This document shows positions 36,401-48,400 of a stretch of 64,000 nt of DNA, one piece after another (the first letter of the stretch is position 1; each line of letters opens with the position of its first letter). Origin of the DNA: Lutraria lutraria (lineage: Eukaryota; Mollusca; Bivalvia; Venerida; Mactridae); NCBI GenBank assembly GCA_964023205.1, contig OZ026835.1, forward strand, positions 41,327,083 through 41,391,082, read 5' to 3'. A program made the position numbers and the translations under genes. The notes under the pieces are model-generated. The model did not search any database. It saw only the letters and a list, made by a program, of their open reading frames with translations, and was not told the origin of the DNA.

Positions 36401-39400
36401 CCTCGAATTTTCGTGAGAGGAATTTTGAAGGTTGTAGCAGAAGGCTCTGTAACCTTTAAAAATACCTTCAATGCACGTTCAACATGAGGTAGCCAACGTG
36501 TCCCTCCTATATGTGTAGGTAATATAGGCTTCATTTCAAGACTTTCAAAACTCCTGATAAGGGACTTCTTGGATTTTGGACTTTTTCTGTAGATGTAAAA
36601 CAGACCTAGCAGCAAGGTCATTGTCTTATCATAATTTTTCTTGTGTTGTTTGACACTGTCCTTGAATGCAAGCTCTAACCTGTGGGCTAAGCAATGAGTG
36701 ACCACCAAGTGAGGACATCCTTTCCGTAAGAGAGAAGCTAATCCATTTTTTTTACCTACAAAGAAATAATTTGAATTGGTATTATCATTCACTGTTTATG
36801 TTTTAAAGGATTAAAGATACTTTTACTTCTATTTGAAATTTCCAACTTATTGTTATTAATATTTAAATGTTTATTTTGTAAACTTCACTTACTGTAGTTT
36901 GTATATGTATATTAATGCATTTATAACACTAATGCACTTGTGTTTTTCAACTTTTGTGGACTTTTTATGTCCTATATTACTTATACATAACCCTACATAA
37001 TTACACAAATTTTCTTGGATAACAGTATTTCATACATTCTGTGTAACTGTCAGATCTATATAATTTACCTTGCATGTTCGAAGCACCATCTGCTGTAAAC
37101 CCGACTAATTTTTCATAGAGAACATTGTTGATACCATAATTCTCAAAAACAGCCTGTACATGGTTGTATATATCTTGACTGCATGCTGACTCAGCTGGAC
37201 CTATATGAAGGAAGGTATCTTTGATCTTACCCTGAACACAAGTTCTAACATAAATGTTTTCAATGTCATCATCGATGAAATCTGTTGCGCCATCAATACT
37301 GAAGCTGAAGTATGTACATTCACTCAGAGTTTTAATAACATCAAGTTTAACAACTTTAGCTATGGCCGACATAAAACTAGCAGCAGCTTTGTCATTGAGG
37401 TAACTAGACCCCAAGTCCAATCCCTTGACTTTATCAAGTCTACATATAGTTTTATACAGGTTGAAACTCAGATGACACTTGGCCAATGTATGAACAGTTC
37501 GAAACTTCAACACAAGTCTGTCATATTCTGCTTTCTTAATCTTAGACAAACATTCAGCAGCTTGACTCTGTCCTACAGGATTTACTTGGGCAGAGACTAT
37601 AGCTGCTTTTTTAAGATGACATTTGGAGTTAGCATGTGTCTTCAAAACATCAATTTTGTACTTATCTGTTCCTTTCACGAATTGTGAATCTTCACTTGAA
37701 GATTAATCTTGACAAAATTTACAGTACATCAAATCCTTATCGTACCGAAGCCATGGAAATTGCTTCAACCATGATTCTTGAAAAGACCTTTTTCTCTGTT
37801 TTTCATAATCTTTTCTGGCAGTTGATGAGCTCAGTTGTTTACGTTTAATACCTGGCATTGCGCCTTCATAATGGCGAAGGAAATTCATGACACTTACTGA
37901 TGTAGTTAAAATGTACGAACGAAAAATTGACGGAACACGGGGAATGTATAAATATCGGACGAATACTAGTCGTTGTCGGCACACGAAAGTGAATACCGTA
38001 CAACTGAATTTAAAAATATGTCACCAATACTTTCACCGAGGAAAAATATAATCGTCGCGAGTGATTGAAAATGTTTTCTTATGAATTGAGATAAAAATCC
38101 AGCTGAAAATTCCAGTGGACCGTCGGACCACTAAACTTTTAAAATTTAATGGACCGGCGGCCATTTTGGCGGCCTCGGTCCACGGTCCGGCGCTAAATTT
38201 GAAGACTGTTCACACATTATCTAATTGCGCTTTTGTGAACAAATTGTTACCTGATATGTGTGAAAAATTAGCGTTGACATAAATTATAATCAACGAGTGT
38301 TGAGAACTTAATAGTAGTTGATGAGCTTTAATTAATCTGTCAGCTTTCGTATATTATTCAGCGAAATAATATTACATGTAAACAGTGGACTGGTTTTATT
38401 GATAAGAGCACCGAGCTACATTCGTAAAATGAGAGACTGCGACTCGGTCTAAATAATGATTCTCGCCCTGGTACTCGAGATATAAAACACTAAAAATAGA
38501 CATATGAATCTTGCTCTGTACGTAACGCTGCATATGTAAAACATAGCTACACAGTTTACACATTCGCTTAGCAATTCGCCGGTTTTACTTCATATTTACT
38601 TCAAGAATGGGATTTCCTACTTGACAAATTTAATCCGATGTCTGGATTTCAGTCGGTCTTGGCCGACGGATTTAGTAAATCCTGAATTATCTTACCATGT
38701 GACTGTTTTCGGAAAATGAACGGTCAACAGAAAGCGAAAGTAGAAGAAAGATTCACAATAAATAAATTTTTATTTACTTGAGAGTCGGCTTTAGAGTTTC
38801 GCGAATCACCCGAACCGTACTGTACTATCCTAACCCAAAGATAGCGAGTGTCAGATTTTGACACTATGAATTACGAGCGAAAGTCACAGATTAAATGTAT
38901 TATGAAATCATTATCTAAATCAATGACTTACTTTGATAAACAATGCCTAGAGAATATATATGTTGCATTTGTCACAGGTTCCGTCTCAACTAGACCAGCT
39001 GGTACAATCAGTAACTCTCCGTCTGGCGTGAATGTCAGACGACGGAAAAATGACCTCATAGTGTCGTCATGAAACATTCTGAAATGAAAACCTTCAAGTT
39101 TTCCCTATTTTCCAATCGCAAAGTATTAAGATAATCATGAAGCAGGGCTTTTTTCACAGCTAGGTCCTTAAATTTTGGGGGAAAACATGTCATTTTTGCA
39201 AAAGGGAAGAAAAAACTTGATGTAAATTGAATATTAGGGGAAAACTGCATGAGTTTAAAGAATTTTGCTGAAGGTGAAGATGCCGGTTAATGGCCCCTGC
39301 TAAAGAAGGAAAAATGCTCTATCAGACGTTAATCAAATAATAGCAATGTCTGTCAACAAAGGGAATGACTACAGTCCTTATGCAAATCTAAACGTTGTTC

Positions 39401-42400
39401 AGTAATTGATTTCATTTGTTAGTGCTGTTAAGGTGCTATAGTACAAATATAAACCTTGATTTACTAATTAATGGGAAATAATTAGGGATGTAAACAGTTA
39501 ATCGATTAATCGTTCGTTTGTCCGATTAACCGGTTATTAAATCATTAATCGTTTAACCGTAAAAAATAGAAAGATGCAGGTAAAATGTAATAATAAATAA
39601 TAGAAAATCGAAACTTTCAGTCAGTACAGGCGTGTTATCTTGTCAATAAATTAGTCGACCAAAGGTGCGAAAAATACGACAGTTGAGCAAATTAACAATT
39701 CATTGACACTGACCTGGGACTATTATAGATACTGACATATTGTTGATTGTGTAATTAACTAATTGAGAAGCGCGATTTTTGGATATACGAGTAAACTTGC
39801 TTGGTCTGGGACTTCCTCACAATTTGATAATTGTTTCGCAAGTTTCATATACAATACATTTGTTAAACTATCGTAAGACAAAATCGTCTGTCTGGACGTA
39901 TTTTAGGCGCAGTAGTGATGAAAGAACGTAAAATGTAACCTTTGTGGTAATGCATGTATGCATATATATGTTGTGTATTTTGTATTACTTAGACATGCTA
40001 ATAAAATCGTCAAATAATATCGCTTTTTCTTCTTTTGCATCTTTATTAATATAATTTGACATCCTTGTTCTTCATTAATTATCTCTGTGTTAAGAAACCG
40101 GTATTTGCTTAAAACAAAGCCGCTGATAATTATGAGAACGTGTTGATATTTGATACTCAATTGGACAAAGTGGGAAATACTTACAAACATCAATTGGGAT
40201 CACAATTAAACACAAATTATAATTCAGCATTACACCAATCAACCAATCAAATGATCGTTGTTGTAAGCTCCACCCTATGTTCCAATTATAACCTGACCAA
40301 ACTGAGTATGAAACAAGCATGTCGTAATCTACTTTTTTGTAAACAAAATTACTATAAGTTGCCATAATATCGTGTGTAATTGATCATTATTATATCTTAA
40401 CGGAAAATTGATAAGAATTAACATACAAACATCACATTTCTGTGGTAAATATATTGATGAATATATACATTATCGCATTTCGTGTAAAACGTCGGTGTCG
40501 CGGAAACTTGTGACAATTCATATTTATAATCACTTCATACAATTAACATACGGTTAATTGATTAATCGTTCATATGAACGAACGATTAACCGATTAGTAA
40601 AATCTTGACAAATTGACATCCCTAGAAATAATCAGTTTTACTGAATACTGAAACATACTAATTGTTGTTGCTTTTTTCATTGGAATTAAAGCTATTTCTC
40701 AACGATATTTCAATGATCATTTAAGTAAGTCTAAAATGTAAGTATATGATCAAATGATAATTATTTTCTTGATAAAGAATCAACGATGTATTTTACCTGA
40801 AAGACTTTGGTTTTGTTTCTTTATTTTCATCATTTTTAGCCACGGATGGTTTCACTGGTAATGTCATTTTGGATATATTATGTATACACGATTTGGTGGC
40901 GAAACTGTAAACTCTGCAGGACCTGTGGAGGAAATCAGAAGTTAATTATATGACAGGAAAACAATATTGTCATACATTATAGGCATCTAATCAATAAATT
41001 GTTTTTTCTTTTCATCAAGGGACATTTTTATTTACGTTTCAGAGGGTTTTATGCCATTGTTCAATGTTATTTCAGTTAAAATAAATGGTGGTCGGTTCAT
41101 CTCACCAGTATTCCTGGACTGTATTCCAACCAGTACTAACTAACACTTTCACAAGGAGCCAGCCACTTCTTAACATATAGAGGAAAATAGACATTATTTG
41201 TCAGAATTTCATAGAAGAGAGGCCGAGATTAAAACCTGGTTTACATGTTCAGTGCACTAACCACACAGCATTAGATTGTGTTTGGTTATTGGGCAATTTT
41301 AATTATTTATATGTTCCACTAGAAAAGGTATTAGGCTAACAATCAGGGGGGTGATTCTTCCTCCTTTCAGCTGAGTTCCTCTTTTTTATCTTTGAAACAA
41401 AATGGTCCAGATTAAGACTGACCTACTCAAAAATAATGTTTTTGCTAGCATGAAGGGGTGGGGTTAGGGTATTTCAGTCTTTTTGCTCTTGGAGCAGTCA
41501 CACCCCTGACAATACACAGTCTTCATGAATAGCTCAAGCACCAGACAATCTGTCTAGTAAAGGCATAAATTTTACCAGACCCAATCAGCTTTTACTGGAC
41601 CAAATGTTAACCAGTCTTTGCATGATCAAATTTTGCTTGTACAACATTTTTCATAGACTATTTTTTACACATGATGGTGTTATAATAATTAATGGAAACC
41701 ATTATTATTTACTAGTAAATATAGGTTTTTAATCATCCATTAAGCTTAAAATTTCACCAAACCATCAATCTGATGCTCCATCAATTTGATCCGAACCGAC
41801 TAGCAATGAAGTAAAATGTAGAAATGCGGGGATCTCACTAGAAAGGTAAAAATTATCTTTGGCTGATGATAATAATAAATTTAGAAAAATAATAAATAAT
41901 TATAAAACTAGACTCTTTGGTACAAATTCTCAGGAGGCTTAAGGATTATTTTTACTACAAATTCTAATGGATAAAATGCCATTTTAAGGGTCAAATGCGT
42001 GTCCTAAAATTCATTTAAAAGTACTGAATTTATTCTGGATGTCATAAATTGTGTAACACTTACCTGTCAGTGCTCAGAGTAGCAACAAATTCATTCTTAG
42101 GATCCCAAGCCACTCCCTGTACAAAACTTTTATGTTCATTGAAAATTGCAATCTTTTGATCTGAAACACATCAAATATGACTTCTCAATCAGTTACTGGC
42201 ATCATTATAAACATAGTAACAAGAAACGCGGCAGTGCCACGAAACCAGGTTTTCCAAGGCTTTAATACCACAGTACTCTAGAATTCTTCGCTAAGGCTTC
42301 ATCAGTGGTTCAGTTTCCAGTGCTTTAACATAGACCTTTAACCTACTGGCATAGAATGCAATCCCAAGCTTGGTTTCTATGTAAGCTACCTCCACACAAA

Positions 42401-45400
42401 ATTTCAGCGCAATGTCTAAATCCTTAATTAAGTTATTCACCAGAAACTGATTTTCTATTTTTAGGAACAGTGACCATGACCAAACTGAATATTCCAAGCT
42501 AAGCTTTCATGCAAGGTTGTTAAATACCCAGTTGAGTCAAGATTAGTCATTCCAGTGTTTGACACTTACTCTAGTCCGTCGGTCTGAGACCGACAGAAAT
42601 CACCAAGGACCGATGACATCCACGACCTGGTCAGCCTGGGTGTCCGATAGATTGTGCAAATAGGAAATCCCATTCTTAAAATAATTATAAACTATGACGT
42701 ATCAGCATAATCGCAGTTAACAACGTTTAACAGTAACGGTGTTTTATATATGCAGGTTACAGGGCCAGAATTATGTATCTATTTTTAGACATAACTACGA
42801 CGTTCAGCATAATAAAGTCAGTGCGCGCAAGAGACTGGTAAACTCATACACGAATCAATCTACTCGTAGTCGTACCCTTCGTCAACTAGTGCCCGATTTA
42901 ATTAAAGTATGATCTTTACCTCTTGTATTCGTGTTGTAATAATTATTTTTTATCAAGTGCTTCAGCGATTTTTCACTCATGCCACCAAAGTGTAAAGAAT
43001 CCAAATTACTGTATATACTCGGCCATAAGTCGATCAAATATGGGTCCTGAAATTGTCCGTAAAATCTAACTCGACTTACAGCCGAGTAACCAAAAAAATA
43101 TTATCACTTGGACACTTTCAGAGCACAAAAACACAATAATTTATGTCCACACGTATTTTTGCACAAACGGGTTAAACTGGCGCACTTTGTAACTATATTG
43201 ATTTTCTATTTTTAGCGCTGCTGAAATTAAGTAGGTTTAATGTTAGTGTAACTGACGTCATGAATGATGTTATCTGCCAATCAAATGACATATATCTTGC
43301 TCTCTGGTTAATTTTTTACTTCCTTAAATTGAACAGGAATTTCGTAATTTAAATGTGTCACACAATTATTGATATTTTTGTGTTTGAATAATTTGTTACT
43401 GGATTACTTGGTAAGGTACGAAGCTGTTGTAGATTTGATCATTTTAGATTAATGACAAAATAGTCTTATAAGTAAATAAAAAAAAATTACAGTTTTATTT
43501 GAGTAAATGCACATGATGATTCTTAATCATTTAATATCTTCAATACAGAAAAGGCTTGCAGTGTCTTATTAGAATGAATATGAACAAAATAACTATTTCA
43601 TATAAGTTACAATTGCTTTTATTTAAAAAGAAACAATCAGAATATAGTACATTAATAAAAATGGGATGCAAGAACGCTCTGAACATTGCATTGGTTTTTT
43701 ATATATTTTAAATTACAGTTGAATCTCGTTATTTGAGATAACCGAAATTTGAGATAAACAAATACTGTATAATTATATATGATTTAAAGTATTTGTGTAC
43801 ACGCACGTACAGTAGCCTTTATTTAAGATTACAATACATGTATGATTACATTTTGCTTGAATAAAATATGTGCATACGTAGTGAAGAAACAAAATAATTA
43901 TGTATTTATTCATGATAATTAATATCAACAATTAATGTCCCAACATAAAGTACTTATTTACGAAATTTGTTGTAAGAATTCGAAAAAACGGAGCGTCTAG
44001 CTTTACATATTTTCGGATGTATATGCATTCCGTACATAATGTAAGACGAATCTGTTAGTTGCCGCAACGTCGATCACGCTTTCGGAATTAATATTTTTTA
44101 TTAAGCTAAGATCATTTTACTCAGATTGGAATCGGACACTGTCATAGGTGGCAAGTAATCGTACTCAATTTTCAAGTTAAACCTACGAGTATCCTAGTAT
44201 TCGGATACTCACAGCAGCCGAAAATATACGTGGTGCATACTTGTTTACCTTACCTACCATAATTTTAGTTAAGTCAAATACCAGGTATGATTATCATGCT
44301 ACACTACACGTGTGCTTTCTGTTTGTCATACGAGTATAAATCTCCTGGAGCCTTTAAATTGTTCAATTAGCAAAATGTCATGATAGGTGTGAAAGTGTCC
44401 ATTGTTCGCTGATCTGCTCCAACTTTGAGATAAACAACTCAAACTACATGCTAATTAGAGTCATGGGGACAAAAATTTAGTTTGACATAAACGAAATTTT
44501 GAGATAAGTGAATTGGAGGCAAGCAGATTAATTTCATATAGAGAAAGAGCAAAAAAATCGGGACCCAACGAAACAGTTTGACATAACCGAAATTTTGATA
44601 TAAGCGAGTTTGACATAACAAGATTCAACTGTATCACTAAAATTGAAGGACCTGTGAAAGTGTAGAAGGACTGGTAGGTTTGAGAAGTTACCGGTCCTGT
44701 GGACCACCATGCTCAAAAAGTTAGTGTCAAACACTGCATTCCAAACTTAAGTAATTGACTGGAAACTGATTTCTATATTTAGTAACAGTGACCTTGACCC
44801 TACTGGCCCTTAATTCAATACAAAAGCATGGACTGGATGTAAGCTACCAACACACAAAATTGCATCGCAATATCTCAATCCTTACTTAAGTTATTGAAAC
44901 TGATTTTCTATTTTTAGTAACAGTGACCTTGACCTTACAGAACCTAGATGCAATTCAAAAGCATGGACTGCATGTAAGCTACATACACACAAAATTTCAT
45001 CGCAATATCTTAATCCTTGATTAAGTTATTCACTGAAAGCTGATTTTCTATTTTTAGTAACAGTGACCTTGACCCCACTGACCCAAAATACAATCCCAGG
45101 CTAGGTTTTGATTCAAGGATGCTAAATACCAAATTTAGTCAACATTGGTCATTCCAAACTTAAGTTATTGACCGGACACTGATTTTCTATTTTTAGTAAC
45201 AGTGACCTTGACCCCACAGACCCCAAATACAATCCCAGGCTAGATTTTCATTCAAGGATGCTAAATACCAAGTTTAGTCAACATTGGTCATTCCAAACTT
45301 AAGTTATTGACCGGACACTGATTTTCTATTTTTAGTAACAGTGACCTTGACCTTGATCCCACAGACCCCAAATACAATCCCAGGCTAGGTTTTCATTCAA

Positions 45401-48400
45401 GGATCCTACATACCAAGTTTGGTCAATCAGAACTTAAGTTATTGACCGGACACCGCCTGTTTGACGCCTGCTCACTGCCATGCTGCCCGCCATTTTCGGC
45501 ATTCTAATAACCAGGTTTCACTTTGTGAAAACCTGGTTAAAAACAGTATATAAATATATGAAATAAAAGTACTGAAAGTATAGTCAGTAACCCGTTTATA
45601 GGTGGATATTGAACTACGGTGCAATTAATAAATATCCGTACTATACATGCATGGGTAACTTAACGGTTTCAATATATCTGTCATCAGCAGAAACAGAGAT
45701 AAATTGTCAATTTGAAGGTTACTATGCATTAAAATTAGTTTTGTATTAAGAAAATACATGAAATGTTTATGATTCAATCAAAAGTATGTTACTTTTCTCT
45801 AAAAAACTGGATTCGTTTCACTGCAGTCTGCGTTTTGAATGCAGGTGTTCAGTTACTTAAAATAGAATGGGTTGTAAACACTTTAGTTGACAGTGACTTT
45901 CTTGTGTTTTTCATTATTTCACTGTATTACAATATATATTGCAATATGGGTCAACTGTATCACATTATGGGTATGTAATATTATTGTAAACCAGACATAA
46001 TTTGAATAAAACAATTTTCTAACAAGTACATACCTTTATTTAGATCCCATAATATGGCACTGTTATCAACAGATCCTGATATCATGTAGTTACTATCTGC
46101 AGACCAACATATATCATAAATATCTTCTAAATGACCCCTGTAACCAAAACAATAGTATTACACTACATGGGTTTTCTCTATTATATAGTTGTAGCCCGCA
46201 TAGGGCGCCTTCCACTCGGAAAATTTCTTTGAAATCATGCAATTTTCCCCACATTTCCAATTTACTCCTAGAAATTTCATTCCCCAAATTAGTTTCAGGC
46301 GAGAATTTTTCCCCAAAAGAGGCTTCAAACCTGCTATTTCATCCCCATATTAAGGGCCAAGGTGCCTTCCCCAAACATGAAGAAAACGCGTGCACTATCA
46401 AACTTGATCCACTGATTACCAATAACCGACAAGGCTTTACAAGATAGAACAAGAGGGCCATGATGGCCCTATAAATGCTCACCAGGAGAAAAGGTCATTT
46501 GGAGATTAACATTGTTGAAGTTTTCTATACGAGTCCAAGTAAGATCAAGTGACCCATCTGGGCCGTTTTTTATCCCATGGCCATTATATGAACAGATTTA
46601 AAAGAGGTCTATTAGACAAAGCTAGATACCAAATATCTTAGCTCTAGGCCTTGTGGTTTTGGAGAAGAAGATTTTTTTAAATTTTCCTATATAAAATAGA
46701 ATAAACCCCAGGGCAGGGCTAATTTTGACCCCGGGGCCATAATTTGAACAAACTTGGTAGAGGTTCACTAGACAATGCCACATACAAAATATCTAAGCTC
46801 TAGGCCTTGCAGTTTTGGAGAAGATTTTTTAATTTTTCCTATATAAGTCTATATAAATCAAGTGACCCCCGGGGCGTGGCCAATTTTGACACTAGGGCAA
46901 TAATTTGAACAAACTTGGTAGAGGTCCACTAGACAATGCTACATACCAAATATCTTAGCTCTAGGCCTTGTGGTTTCGGAGAAGATTTTTTAAGTTTTTT
47001 CTATTTGTTGCCATAGCAACCAGAGTTTTTAATGAAATTTAATTTTTTGAACAACTTTGAAAGGGGACCACCCAAGGATCATTCCAGCAAAGTTTGGTTG
47101 CAATCGGCATAGCGGTGTAGGAGGAGATGTTTTTTTAAGTAAACATGGACGCCACGTAACGACGCATGATGGACGCAGGGCGATCACAAAAGCTCACCCT
47201 GAGCACATTCGTGCTCTGGTGAGCTAAAAAGAAATCAAATAATATTGGGAAGATAAAAAAACGACGTGCCACAGTGGTTTTTTAATATCTGACAATGTGT
47301 TGCTTAGAAGTGCACATATCAATGTTTCCATGACAACCAGTATAAAACCTATGAACAAACCTATATCAATGTTTCCATGACAACCAGTATAAAACCTATG
47401 AACAAACCTGAGTACTTTAAGTGTATTCCAGTTTTCTTTGTTATCTTCTTCATCTTCTTGAAATATGTTAATAATAGAACTACTAGTATCACTTAGTTTC
47501 CAGAATATGATCACTCCATCTGTAATATTATAACAAAAGAGACTAAGTATAGAATATTGACTAAGTGAGAGGCAGTCTAAAGATTTGACATGCACCAACT
47601 TTCTTTTCAATTGACCAGTCGCCACCTGTCAAATCAATCCAATCGATTATCCAATCAGATATCGGCTTTTTCTCACACCCCCTAGCAACACTTATCGCCG
47701 CCATTTTCCTTCGACAAGCTGTCGTGTCGAAGGTTATCTGATATGCTATGTAGAAGCCCAAAAACTATGTTTTTTTTTTACTAAAACTGATTGAATAAAC
47801 ATTTTAAATGGTTAGAATATGTCAGTTGGAACCATGCAACTCAGATGATCGCGATGACGATCGACTGGAAGGAGATATTATACAGTTTATTCCTTTTCCC
47901 TTTACTGAAAATTAAGGAATCTTGAAAAATGTAAGAGTTGGATCTAGACGTACGGTCATCCCTAATGTCAACAAAATTAACGGGAATTACCATATGCTTG
48001 ATTGCACCAAGTGAGGGCAACATTTTTACTTAATTGTAACAATTATTCACTGTTACAGGACGCTTAAAATTTAATTTCAATTGCGCTGTCGTACTAAAAT
48101 TACACGTACGTACGTCTCTCTGTAGAAGCTACATGAAAAATTTTGATCGACACCAAGTCTTGTTAATTTAAACACTATAATTTGGCACAAGTATTGGACA
48201 GCTCATATATACATGTGAACCCCAAAGTCCACATGAGGTCTAAATTCTTGTTTTATTGCCCCTTATATCGGTCTAATTGATCCCCTCTGATCACGATCAG
48301 CTTATAAAATATAGTGTATGTATATACTTGACATCCAGTGAAAAGCTAGGGTCACACACTTCTATTGATTAATCGAGATAATTAGTTTATGAATAACTTC

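Larger units (their letters stand above)
29740..37858 (-). pseudogene. hAT transposase pseudogene (DUF4371/C-terminal dimerisation type)
   Basis: Inferred exons: 37858-37069, 36755-36338, 36128-36010, 31414-31198, 30851-30726, 30570-30291, about 30109-30020 and about 29845-29740. Exon 1 has an N-terminal basic start, [11 protein letters not shown] and a CxxC zinc-finger start, then HANSKCH and a catalytic-core segment with FSIDGATD and [13 protein letters not shown]. Exon 2 has [11 protein letters not shown] and GGTRWLPH. Exon 6 carries the hAT dimerisation motif ([19 protein letters not shown]). The closest known relatives are the domesticated vertebrate C17orf113/ZNF862-type proteins (from memory). 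Lesions: in-frame stops at 37705-37703 and about 30346, frameshifts near 36457 and 31262. The intron between exons 3 and 4 contains the nested 31.6-35.9 kb element. Confidence 0.8.
29591..38208 (-). mobile_element. hAT transposon with multi-exon transposase, inserted in Tigger-like element
   Basis: Ends CAGTCTTCA (29591) and TGAAGACTG (38208), with GCACCGGAC / GTCCGGCGC just inside and repeated CGGACC motifs near both ends; flanked by TTCACA direct repeats (29585-29590, 38209-38214), i.e. six bases rather than the usual eight. It carries a minus-strand transposase pseudogene and is itself split by a 4.3-kb element. A related left end without the rest is at 41517. Confidence 0.85.
29334..38822. 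mobile_element. Outer Tigger-like element of a nested stack
   Basis: Left TA|CAGTACGGTTCGGGTGATT (29334), right AATCACCCGAACCGTACTG|TA (ends 38822): 19-bp inverted repeats with TA duplications, mariner/Tigger style. Its own sequence is only about 870 bp (29334-29590 and 38209-38822); the rest is a later hAT insertion. Confidence 0.85.
42218..45543 (-). mobile_element. AACCAGG-family hairpin element with nested insertions
   Basis: Minus strand starts TTTTTAACCAGGTTTTCACAAAGTGAAACCTGG (long hairpin, 45543-45511) and ends GGAAAACCTGGTTTCGTGGCACTGCCGCGTTTCTTGTT (42255-42218). Interior units of about 130-150 bp each contain GGTCAAGGTCACTGTTACTAAAAATAG. Split at 42553-44736 by another transposon. 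Same layout as 49.4-50.6 kb. Confidence 0.8.
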
